Source of the DNA: an uncultured Clostridia bacterium
GTDB taxonomy: Bacteria; Bacillota; Clostridia; TANB77; CAG-508
Assembly: GCA_947628215.1 (NCBI GenBank)
Contig: CANQYZ010000018.1
Location: forward strand, 1-33,688
DNA length: 33,688 nt
Direction: 5' to 3'
This document shows positions 25,909 to 33,688 of this stretch, piece by piece (the stretch's first letter is position 1; each line of letters begins with the position of its first letter). The notes beneath the pieces were generated by a model. That model did not search any database. It was not told where the DNA came from and was given only the letters and a program-made list of their open reading frames with translations. The position numbers and the translations under genes were made by a program.

Positions 25909-28625
25909 TTATTTTGCTTCATACCAATTGTTTCCTACTGAAACTTCTGCTTTTAGTGGAACTTTAAGCTTAATTACATTTTCCATACAATCTACTAGTA
26001 ATTTTTTTACTTCTTCTAGCTCTGATTCTAAAGTTTCTATTAAAAGTTCATCATGTACTTGTAAAATAAGCTTAGATTTAAGTCCTCTATTTTTTAATTC
26101 TCTATATACATGTACCATAGCAATTTTCATTATATCTGCTGCTGTTCCTTGAATTGGTGTATTCATAGCAACTCTTTCACCAAATTTTCTTACCATATAA
26201 TTTTTAGAATTTAGCTCTGGAACATATCTTCTTCTATGATAAATAGTCTCTACATACCCTTGTTTTTTTGTTTTCTCAACTATGTCAAACATAAAGTTCT
26301 TAATTCCACTATATTTTTCTAAGTATTGTTCTATATAATTTTTAGCTTCTTTTCTTGATACTCCAGTTTGCTCTGCAAGTCCAAAATCAGAAATTCCATA
26401 TACTATTCCAAAATTTACTGCCTTTGCTCTGCTTCTTAATTCTTTTGTAACCTCTTCTATTGGAACTCCAAATACTTTTGATGCAGCTTGTTTATGAATA
26501 TCTTCTCCATTTTTAAATGCTTCTACCATTGTTTCATCTTCTGAAATATGTGCTAAAAGTCTAAGCTCAATTTGCGAATAATCAGCATCTACAAATACAC
26601 AATTTTTTGCTGGTTTAAATACTTTTCTAAGTAACTTTCCGTAGTTCAATTCTAGTTGGTATATTTTGCAAATTTGGATCTGTAGAACTTATCCTTCCTG
26701 TTGCCGTAACTGTTTGATGAAAAGCAGAATGTATTCTTCCAGTATTTTTATTTATAAAAGGAATCATTCCTTCTACATAAGTTGAATTTAATTTCATAAG
26801 TTGTCTATATTCAAGTATTTTTTCTACTATTTCGTGTTCAAACTTTATTTTTTCTAAAGTATCTACATCTGTAGAATATCCACTTTTTGTTTTCTTTATA
26901 ACTGTAAGTTTTAATTTTTCAAATAATATTTCTCCGAAGTTGTTTTGGTGAATTTATATTAAATTCTTCTCCTGCTAAATCATATATTTCTTTTGTAAGT
27001 TTATCTAATCCTTTCTTTAATTCATTTCCAAATTCAATTAGTTCATCTTTTTCTACATACATTCCTTCATATTGCATATCTGCTAATACTTCCATAACAG
27101 GCATTTCTATTTCATTAAATAATTCATACATTCCGTGTTTTTTTAGTTCTTCTGTCAAAACTTCATAAAGTTTAGATGTAAAATAGCTGCATGCTACTGA
27201 ATTTTCACTTATTTCTTTTTCTTCTGTATTTTCGCTACTTTCAAAAAGTGTCATTTGAGTATCTTGCGTATCATTTTTTATATAATCATCTAAATTTTTA
27301 TTTAGATAGCTATAGCTTAAATCTTTTACGCTATAAAGATTTGTTGTTGAATTTAACAAATATCCAGCGACTCTTAAATCAAACATAAAATTCTTAGGGT
27401 AAATTTTACTTTCTTTTAAAACAACATATAAAATTTTTAGGTCACTACTAACTTTAAGTATTTCCTCATTTTCAAAAACTTCTTTAAAATCTTCTATACT
27501 TATATTATTATTTAAATTTGAATAATATACTTTATCATTAATTGTTATACTTATATTTTTTACTTTTTTATTTACTCTTGAATTTTGATTTTCATTATAT
27601 TCTACATAGAAAAACATTTTCTTTTCGTTTTCTACTTTTTCTAAAACTATTTTAAGTTCTTCTTTTTTTTCTACCTCTATAGTCTCAAAGCTTTCTTCTT
27701 TTTCCACAGATTCTTCACTTTTGTTTATAGATGTATTACTTCTTAAATCAAATCTTTCTATATATCTATTAAATCTTAAAGTTTCAAATATAGATAATAC
27801 TTCTTCTCTATTCCATTCTTTTACTTTTAAATCTTCAATATTTTTTTCTATTGGAACATTTAAATTAATTGTTCCAAGTGTACGAGATAAATCTGCAAGT
27901 TCTTTATTTTCTGCAATTTTTTCTCTTTGCTTTCCTTTTAAATTATCAGTATTTGCTTCTATGTTTTTGTATAAATTCTCAATTGTTCCATATTCTTTTA
28001 TGATAGATAAAGCTGTTTTTTCTCCGATTCCTGGGACTCCTGGAATATTATCTGATGTATCTCCCATAAGTCCTTTTACTTCTATCATTTGCTTTGGCTC
28101 TACTCCATATACTTCTAATACTTTATCTCTATCAAATATTTCTGTTTCAGTTTTTCCAGCTTTAGTTCTTGGAATATATATTTTTACTTTTTCTGTTGCA
28201 AGCTGAAAAGAATCTCTATCTCCTGTCAAAAGTACTGTTTCAATATTCTTTTCTTCTGCTCTTTTAGATAAAGTTCCAAGTATATCGTCAGCTTCATATC
28301 CTTCCATTTCAATTATATCTATATTCATTGCTTTTAAAACATCTTTTAAGATTGGCATTTGTTTTGCAAGTTCATCTGGCATTCCTTTTCTAGTTGCTTT
28401 ATATCCTTCATACATTAAGTGTCTTGCAGTAGGAGCTTTTAAATCAAATGCTACTGCTAAATAATCTGGTTTTACATCTTCTAGTTCTTTAAACATAATT
28501 GCTAAAAATCCATATACAGCATTTGTATATGTTCCATCTGCAGTTTGAAGCATCTTACTGCCCATGATTCCATAAAAAGCTCTATTTACAATGCTATTAC
28601 CATCAATAACTATTAATTTTTCCAA
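25909..28625 (-). CDS. polA: DNA polymerase I, with two CGGA recoding sites
   Basis: 904 residues after recoding. The N-terminal 5'-3' exonuclease/flap domain has 'MEKLIVIDGNSIVNRAFYGI', 'YEADDILGTL', 'LLTGDRDSFQLA' and 'GDTSDNIPGVPGIGEKTA'. The central proofreading-like domain seems to lack the full set of catalytic acidic residues. The polymerase domain has 'TATGRISSTDPNLQNIPTR', 'DYSQIELRLLAHISEDE', 'RAKAVNFGIVYGISDFGL' and 'LQVHDELLIE'. CGGA sites give G564 (SPKQLGEILFEKL) and G662 (PTRIELGKLLRKVF), both conserved in Pol I. Triplet reading gives three pieces, the catalytic one without its first motifs. Start is TTG 28625 with GGAGG upstream. Confidence 0.97.
26638..26641 (-). other. CGGA +1 recoding site 2 in polA
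   Basis: CTA-CGGA-AAG gives L-G-K in 'RIELGKLLRKVF', the Pol I 'R.elG...R..F' motif that leads into motif A. Confidence 0.94.
26933..26936 (-). other. CGGA +1 recoding site 1 in polA
   Basis: CTT-CGGA-GAA gives L-G-E in 'NSPKQLGEILFEKL', the Pol I 'sp.QLg..LF.kl' motif. The 97 codons between the two sites are open and match Pol I throughout. Confidence 0.94.
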
Positions 28626-28653
28626 AATTATATACCTCCGTACACTTTAAGAT

Positions 28654-29415
28654 TTACATTTTCCTTGCTGTAATTCCATAATATCTTCTAATTAAAAGAA
28701 TTCCTTTTTCCGTAGTATTTTCTTTAATATATAAATCTAATTTACCCATATCAATATTTTTTTCAAATTCTTCATTTTCTTCCATTTCAGAAAAGTCATC
28801 TAATATTGGAGTTTTCATTAAAAGACATAAAAGATCTTCTTTTGTTTTATAATATTCTCTTATATGTATTGGAACAAGTTCTACCTTTTTAAATCCAGCA
28901 TCTAAAATATTTTCATAATCTATTTTGCTTATTGGTTCTTTATCTTTAAATGCTTGACCTTTTCCAAATAATCTTTTTAAACTATAACAGTCTAATTTAT
29001 CTACTCCTCTTACTATTAAAAGTCCATTATTTTTTAATGTATCATATATTTGTTTTGCATCAATACAAGTATGCCTTGCTGTAACTATATCAAAATAATC
29101 TTTTTCAGTATCCATATGTAGATTATCCATCTGTCTAAATTTTATATTCTTTTTTCCAGATTTTTTTAAATTTTCATTTGCTGTTTTTATCATTTGAGAA
29201 GAAAAATCTGTGCCTAATATTTCTTTTACATCAGGATAGTATTTTAATATTTTTTCTCCACCAGCAGTTCCTAAATCTAATATTTTGAAATCTTCTTTAG
29301 AATTTTCTTTTAATATTTTATACATATCCCATGAAGTTAAATTCTCTTCTTCCATTTTTATATTACTAAAATCCCAATTTTTTATTTTATTATAAAAATT
29401 GTATTCTGCTTTCAT
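28654..29415 (-). CDS. class I SAM-dependent methyltransferase
   Basis: 253 residues. Motif I 'FKILDLGTAGGEKILKYY', motif II 'EILGTDFSSQMIKTANENLK', post-II 'IKFRQMDNLHM' and motif IV 'YFDIVTARHTC' give a standard Rossmann SAM-binding fold. 'IYDTLKNNGLLIVRGVDKLD' is motif V-VI. The substrate is unknown. I chose ATG 29415 with AAAGGA upstream; longer N-terminal options lack a ribosome binding site. It is 28 bases upstream of polA, whose own GGAGG lies in the gap. Confidence 0.85.
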   Translation of the reverse strand: MKAEYNFYNKIKNWDFSNIKMEEENLTSWDMYKILKENSKEDFKILDLGTAGGEKILKYYPDVKEILGTDFSSQMIKTANENLKKSGKKNIKFRQMDNLHMDTEKDYFDIVTARHTCIDAKQIYDTLKNNGLLIVRGVDKLDCYSLKRLFGKGQAFKDKEPISKIDYENILDAGFKKVELVPIHIREYYKTKEDLLCLLMKTPILDDFSEMEENEEFEKNIDMGKLDLYIKENTTEKGILLIRRYYGITARKM

Positions 29416-29509
29416 AATTAAAATTTCCTTTAAAATAGCTATCATAAATTTTTTTACATTTTATCACATTTACTAAAATTGTTCTATATAAACTAAAAAA
29501 ACCTTTAAA

Positions 29510-29538
29510 TTGACCAAACCTTAGAATGGTGCTATAAT
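29510..29538 (+). promoter_or_regulatory. sigma-A promoter of the LPYTG surface protein
   Basis: TTGACC (29510-29515), 17-base spacer, TATAAT (29533-29538); the clearest promoter in the window. Confidence 0.85.
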
Positions 29539-29560
29539 ATTAAGCCATAAGGTGATAAAA

Positions 29561-31387
29561 ATGAAAAAATTATTTAGATTTATGTTTATTGTCTCATTAC
29601 TATTTACTATAACATTTTCTTTGTTACTAAATCATAGTAATGCAGCTGAACTTACAAACTTAATAAATACAAAAGATATAGATAATTTAAAAAGTGAAAA
29701 TGTAAATCAAGAAATAGATTATACAGAAACTTTAGATACCTTTGACAATCCAGAAAGAGGATTTTATACATATCTTTATCATAATTTCACAGTTTCAGGA
29801 AATACAGAACCTAAAAGTCAGTATTTAGAAGGAAATTTAATTCATTTAAGACTTGGCATTGGTGCTTTTTCTTCAAAAGTAAATAAAGATAAAGATTTAG
29901 AATTATCTGAAGATATGTTAAATATGTTTGACAATATATTAAAGAAAATTAAGTCAAATGGTGGAACTGCAATTGTAAGATTTGCATATGATAATTTCGA
30001 AGGTGACGAAGATTTAGAACCTTCACTTGATATGATTTTAAAACATATAGAACAAATATGTCCTATACTTACTCAAAATAAAGATGTAATTTCATATGTA
30101 GAACTTGGTTTCTTTGGTCCTTGGGGTGAAATGCATACAAGTAAAATTTCTACTCCTCAAAATGTAACTAAAGCTTTAAATGTAATGCTTGATAATACTC
30201 CTGAAGATATGAAAATTGGTGTTAGACAACCAAAATATTATGTAGATTTTGCAGGAGTAGATAGAGCAAAATTAAATGAAAATATTACAGAAAAAGGAAC
30301 TAAAGAATATAGAGTTGGTCTTTTCAATGATGGATATCTTGGATCACATAGTGATCTTGGAACTTTCGAAAATAGAGAAATAGAAGTCTCTTGGCTTGAA
30401 AATCAAGCTCTTCATACTTTGTATGGTGGTGAAGTTGTAAAAACTCGTGGAAGTCAAGAAAATGATAAAATAAATACTGCAGAATATATGTCAAAAGAAG
30501 CATTTAGAACACATACAACTTATTTAAACTATGATTATGATGAAGATGTTATAAACTCTTGGAAAGATGAAACATATAATGGTGATGATGAGCTTTATAG
30601 AGGAAAATCTGGATATTTATACATAACAAATCATATGGGATATAGATTTGTTTTAAGAAATTCAAATATAAGTAAACCAGATTCTAAAACAATAAATCTT
30701 GCTTTAGATATAGAAAATGTAGGATTTGCAAATTTAGTAAATAGTAAAAAAGTATCTGTTATATTAGAAAGCAATTCTAGAAAATTTGAACTTGTAACTA
30801 ATTTAGATCCAACTACTTGGAATTCAAAAGATATATCTAAATTAAATCTAACAATTACTGTGCCAGATGATTTTGAAGAAACAGAATATAAAGTTTATTT
30901 ACGTATTTCAAAATATGGTGACTATTTAAACGATAATAATTATCAATGTATTCGTTTAGCAAATAATGATATTTGGAATGAAACACTTGGAGCAAATTAT
31001 GTTGGAAAATTTGTGTATGACAAAAGTATAAATGAGAGCGATCCAGAGCCAGATAATCCACAAAATCCACAAGAACCTGAAGAACAACCTGAAACTCCAG
31101 AAAATCCTGAAAATCCTGATGATAATAAAGAAGATAATAATAATAATCAAGATAAAGATGATCCTGATGTTCAAAATCCAAATAATGATAATGAAAATAC
31201 TAACAATAGTGACAATAACGAAAACAACAATTCAGACAATGAAAATAAACCAAATGATAATAAAGATAATACAGTAAGTCCAGATGATTTACCTTATACT
31301 GGTATTCCAAGAGAAAGAAATGTTTTAATATTTTTAATAATACTTTCTTCTATCTCTTCTGTATATTTCTTTAAAAAGCAATTATAA
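29561..31387 (+). CDS. LPYTG-anchored surface protein with DUF4874/DUF4832 domains
   Basis: 608 residues. The signal peptide 'FMFIVSLLFTITFSLLLNHS' ends near 'NAAELT'. The DUF4874 region is 'TLDTFDNPERGFYTYLYHNF', with 'RLGIGAF' and 'YVELGFFGPWGEMHTSK', resembling a glycoside-hydrolase-like barrel. DUF4832 (about 260-480) ends the folded part with a beta-sandwich. A ~85-residue Pro/Glu then Asn/Asp repeat spacer leads to the sorting signal LPYTG (about residue 577), a hydrophobic helix and 'FKKQL'. Sortase should attach it to peptidoglycan. The fold suggests glycan binding or cleavage, but this is inference. Start ATG 29561 has AAGGTG upstream. Confidence 0.9.
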   Translation: MKKLFRFMFIVSLLFTITFSLLLNHSNAAELTNLINTKDIDNLKSENVNQEIDYTETLDTFDNPERGFYTYLYHNFTVSGNTEPKSQYLEGNLIHLRLGIGAFSSKVNKDKDLELSEDMLNMFDNILKKIKSNGGTAIVRFAYDNFEGDEDLEPSLDMILKHIEQICPILTQNKDVISYVELGFFGPWGEMHTSKISTPQNVTKALNVMLDNTPEDMKIGVRQPKYYVDFAGVDRAKLNENITEKGTKEYRVGLFNDGYLGSHSDLGTFENREIEVSWLENQALHTLYGGEVVKTRGSQENDKINTAEYMSKEAFRTHTTYLNYDYDEDVINSWKDETYNGDDELYRGKSGYLYITNHMGYRFVLRNSNISKPDSKTINLALDIENVGFANLVNSKKVSVILESNSRKFELVTNLDPTTWNSKDISKLNLTITVPDDFEETEYKVYLRISKYGDYLNDNNYQCIRLANNDIWNETLGANYVGKFVYDKSINESDPEPDNPQNPQEPEEQPETPENPENPDDNKEDNNNNQDKDDPDVQNPNNDNENTNNSDNNENNNSDNENKPNDNKDNTVSPDDLPYTGIPRERNVLIFLIILSSISSVYFFKKQL

Positions 31388-31414
31388 AAAATAATATAAA
31401 ATAATAATTATTAC

Positions 31415-31440
31415 AGCTATAACATTTTGTTATAGCTTTT
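31415..31440 (+). terminator. terminator of the LPYTG gene
   Basis: AGCTATAAC / GTTATAGCT stem followed by T6 on the plus strand. It could also serve the converging Nudix gene. Confidence 0.8.
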
Positions 31441-31860
31441 TTATTTATATAATTCTAATATTTTTTGTTTTATAGAATATGGTACTAAATTTATTTTTTC
31501 TATTTCTTTTATATCTATAATAACTGGTATAAATTCTCCATAATCTTTATCTTTAGATACAATCTCTTCTCCCTCACCTGTTCCAATTTCTCCACTTACA
31601 AACTCGCATTCATAATATATTTGAATACTTCCATCATATTCAAAATTATTATATTCTAAAACTCTTTTTAAAGGCTTAACTTTTATTCCAAGTTCCTCGT
31701 ACATTTCTCTTATAAGTGTCTCTTCTTCAGTTTCTCCGTCTTCCATTTTTCCTCCTGGAATAACAAAGTAATCTTTTATTTCACCTTTTACATTTTTTAT
31801 TCTATGTATTAAAACAATTCCGCTCTTTTCTCTTAATATTCCTCTTACACTTTTATGCAT
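31441..31860 (-). CDS. Nudix hydrolase
   Basis: 139 residues. The Nudix box is complete: 'GGKMEDGETEEE' followed by 'TLIREMYEELGI' (G-x5-E-x7-REUxEExGU). It hydrolyses a nucleoside diphosphate linked to another group; the substrate is not evident. The start ATG 31860 ('MHKSVRGILREKSGIVLIHR') has AGGAG five bases upstream; an upstream start would add a Lys/Asn-rich tail without support. A palindrome at 31902-31924 just upstream may be an operator. Confidence 0.9.
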   Translation of the reverse strand: MHKSVRGILREKSGIVLIHRIKNVKGEIKDYFVIPGGKMEDGETEEETLIREMYEELGIKVKPLKRVLEYNNFEYDGSIQIYYECEFVSGEIGTGEGEEIVSKDKDYGEFIPVIIDIKEIEKINLVPYSIKQKILELYK

Positions 31861-31901
31861 AAATACTCCTTTATTTTTATTATTATTTTCTATCATACTA
31901 A

Positions 31902-31924
31902 TTGTGTCACCAGTGTTGACACAA
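31902..31924 (-). promoter_or_regulatory. palindromic operator-like site upstream of the Nudix gene
   Basis: TTGTGTCA-N7-TGACACAA, a perfect 8-bp inverted repeat. On the minus strand a TATAAT (31929-31934) lies just upstream, so the palindrome would cover the transcription start. No T run follows, so it is not a terminator. Confidence 0.5.
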
Positions 31925-31951
31925 TTTCATTATACTTAGTCGCATTCCTTA

Positions 31952-32795
31952 TTATTCATTTTTCATCATTATATAATGTGTTTTATTTTCATCTACTTTT
32001 TTAAATCCCATTCTTTCATACAATCTAATTGCTTTTTCATTTATTTTAAATACTTGTAACTTTATACTTTTTCCTTTATTTTTTAATGCAATTTCTTTTA
32101 ATATTGCAGTTCCAATTCCTTTATTTTGATATTCTGGTTTTACACAAATATTGCCTATTTCAAAAATATTATTCTCTACTTCTTTTCCATTATAAAATCC
32201 GTACGAGCTTATCTTTTAAGTATATAAGTTCAATATTTTTTGAATTTTCTTTCATAAATTCATCAAATAGCTTTTTTTGGCTTTCTTCATTCCACTCTCC
32301 ATAAATATTTTCAACATATTCTTGATAAACTTCTTTTTTTAAATCATAAATAAACTTAATTTGTTCCTGATTTTCATTTTTGTATGGTTTTAATTCTAAG
32401 TCTTTAATTGTATAATCTTTAACTATTTGGTTTGCCCATTTTCTAAATTGTACTGCTCTTTCATTATCTACTTTGAATCCAACAGCAATTATCATTTGAA
32501 GATTATAATGTGCAACATTTCTTGAAACCTCTCTCTTGCCTTCTTTTTGAACTATTCGGAAATTTCGAATAGTTGAATCTTCTTTTAATTCATTATCTTC
32601 ATAAATTTTTTTAATATGATAATTTATTGTATTTAATTCAATTCCATATAAAGTAGCTAACATCCTTTGTGTAAGCCAAATATTTTCATCTTCGTATCTA
32701 ACTTCTATTGTTTCTGGATTATCTCCTATTGTTGCAACATAAGTTAAATATTCTGCTGCACTGGAGCAGATAGTTACTTCCGTATTCTTTTTCAA
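31952..32795 (-). CDS. RhuM-type N-terminal domain fused to a GNAT acetyltransferase, with one CGGA recoding site
   Basis: 280 residues after recoding. The first ~115 residues are the RhuM-type winged-helix module: 'WLTQRMLATLYGIELNTINYH', 'DSTIRNFRIVQKEG', 'HYNLQMIIAVGFKVDNERAV' and 'FRKWANQIVKDYTIKDLEL'. The rest is a GNAT domain with 'GNICVKPEYQNKGIGTAIL' (acetyl-CoA loop QNKGIG) and 'AIRLYERMGFKKVDENK'. CGGA gives G199 in 'KLVGFYNGKEVEN', between the domain start and the acetyl-CoA loop, so triplet reading removes the acetyltransferase active part. TTG 32795 has AAGGAG eight bases upstream; ATG 32831 would overlap the upstream gene. Such fusions resemble toxin-like acetyltransferases with a DNA-binding partner. 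Confidence 0.83.
32198..32201 (-). other. CGGA +1 recoding site in the RhuM-GNAT gene
   Basis: GTA-CGGA-TTT gives V-G-F in 'LKDKLVGFYNG', the usual GNAT strand 2. Confidence 0.87.
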
Positions 32796-32812
32796 TAAAA
32801 ATTTCTCCTTAT

Positions 32813-33688
32813 TTATAATTTTACTTTCCAATAGCCATTTTTTCTTGCCCCAATTCTTTCTATATAGCCATGTTCCTTTAGTTCCTTTATATTTCTTTTG
32901 ACTGTTATTTCAGATATTTTTAGTTGTTCTGCTATTTCTTTTTGTTTTAATTTTGGATTTTCCTTCAACAATTTTAAAGTATCATTTAAAGTATCATTTA
33001 AAGTATCATTTAAAGTATCATTTATTCCAAAATTTGCTAAATTTATTAAATCATTTTCCTCTAACTTTTCATCTCTTAGAAGCGGAATAGTTACTCTAAA
33101 CATTTCTTTGTCTTCAAAAATCGGCGGTTTTCCAGAATATAAATACGAATTTTTTGTAATTTTTACAAAACCACTTCCCAACTCATCAGCATATCCAATT
33201 TCTCTAAAAAATTTTGCAAGTGTTGGATTTTTTGCAAATGGTGTATAATTTTTAATAGTAAGAATTTCCATTGTTCTAAACGAATTTGGATTTTCACAAA
33301 TCATTTTATCTTTGTAAATAATTACTCTACTTGTGTGTCCATCTGTTATATCTCTATGCATAATCATATTTAATACAATTTCTCTTGCAAAAACATTTCT
33401 CGGACTAACTCTCCTAGAATTTTCATCTAATGCAAATCTATCCATAGTATATTTACTTATAAAATCTAATAATCTATCATACATATCAAGCAAATTTGTT
33501 TCGACAAAATCTCTATCATCATATCTATCTAAATCATCCACTCTATATAATGCATCCGTTCTACAATATGGATTTACACTTGCTATAACTTCATCTTTTC
33601 CAAATAACATGATTCCAGCAAGTGTTACTCCTTCTTCTCCTATTTGATTATCTCTTTTATATAAACCTGCACTTTTTAATAATTCTAA
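32813..33688 (-). CDS. ATP-binding transcriptional regulator, AlbA_2/HATPase_c_4 type (partial)
   Basis: C-terminal ~291 residues; the gene runs off the right edge. Visible parts are 'FAREIVLNMIMHRDITDGHT' (N box of the GHKL ATPase fold), 'CENPNSFRTMEILTIKNYTP' and 'FFREIGYADELGSGFVKITK'. A C-terminal winged helix follows ('LKQKEIAEQLKISEITVKRN'). Members are called RecG-like or ATP-dependent regulators and are thought to bind DNA, often in defence or stress islands. A four-fold repeat of NDTL (12-bp units at 32976-33023) makes the linker. The RhuM-GNAT gene follows after 18 bases and is probably cotranscribed. Confidence 0.8.
   Translation of the reverse strand, partial: LELLKSAGLYKRDNQIGEEGVTLAGIMLFGKDEVIASVNPYCRTDALYRVDDLDRYDDRDFVETNLLDMYDRLLDFISKYTMDRFALDENSRRVSPRNVFAREIVLNMIMHRDITDGHTSRVIIYKDKMICENPNSFRTMEILTIKNYTPFAKNPTLAKFFREIGYADELGSGFVKITKNSYLYSGKPPIFEDKEMFRVTIPLLRDEKLEENDLINLANFGINDTLNDTLNDTLNDTLKLLKENPKLKQKEIAEQLKISEITVKRNIKELKEHGYIERIGARKNGYWKVKL
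32976..33023. repeat. four tandem 12-bp units in a coding linker
   Basis: AAAGTATCATTT repeated four times without mismatch, encoding (LNDT)n. Gain or loss of units would keep the frame and change the linker by four residues. Confidence 0.9.

Noticed and set aside
26638..26936. RF2-type (prfB) programmed frameshift with internal Shine-Dalgarno and slippery CUU-stop
   Set aside because: No stop codon at the sites, no Shine-Dalgarno upstream, and no conserved preceding codon.
2543..28625. Nine genes as pseudogenes
   Set aside because: All breaks are one kind, at conserved Gly; outside them there is no stop, other indel or motif loss. Random decay does not look like this.
31032..31280. Repeat array in the Asn/Asp-rich region of the LPYTG protein as CRISPR-like
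   Set aside because: Irregular codon-level low complexity without spacers; it encodes the wall-spanning linker.

Overview
The window (33,688 bp) is very AT-rich. It comes from a low-GC Bacillota genome, probably an uncultured Clostridia-like lineage. This is inferred from AGGAGG-type ribosome binding sites, an LPxTG wall protein, OmpR/HisKA regulation and Bacillota-type ABC exporters. I cannot name the genus. Most genes lie on the minus strand; only the Mg2+ P-type ATPase and the LPYTG surface protein are on the plus strand. I see no rRNA, tRNA, CRISPR array or insertion sequence.

The main result concerns decoding. Nine genes, including polA, a Mg2+ P-type ATPase, a PiT phosphate permease, a macro-domain protein and several ABC transporters, look broken by single-base +1 frameshifts. 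There are 14 shifts and all are the same event: an in-frame CGG codon followed by A (12 times) or T (twice), where the family alignment needs one glycine (GGA or GGT) in place of four bases. Reading each CGGA/CGGT as one glycine restores every gene to full length in exact register, through strict motifs such as the Walker A loop. No other native gene here has an in-frame CGG. The only in-frame CGG without a shift is in a small higher-GC gene (20203-20472) that looks recently acquired. I infer that CGG is not an ordinary arginine codon in this organism and that CGGN is decoded as a four-base glycine codon, or by an equivalent forced +1 shift. Coordinates below are given for the recoded genes.

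Layout. 1-4442: accessory genes (sigma factor end, GNAT, DUF2185-like, MmcQ/YjbR-EVE, macro domain, membrane protein, deoxyribosyltransferase-like). 4466-8068: heterodimeric ABC exporter. 8177-9303: flavin reductase with a cyclophilin-like protein. 9426-9951: YoeB/RelB toxin-antitoxin, flanked by two copies of a 70-bp terminator repeat. 10212-10906: DUF2798 membrane gene behind a structured leader RNA. 11046-14361: MacB/FtsX-type ABC protein. 14473-16600: small, mostly membrane or secreted hypotheticals. 16703-20096: response regulator, ABC ATPase, ABC permease and histidine kinase, a peptide-resistance-type operon. 20203-20472: foreign gene. 20632-21508: PepSY and membrane proteins. 21645-25315: convergent Mg2+ ATPase and phosphate permease. 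25348-29415: lytic transglycosylase, polA, methyltransferase. 29561-31387: LPYTG surface protein. 31441-33688: Nudix, RhuM-GNAT fusion, and an ATP-binding regulator that runs off the right edge.
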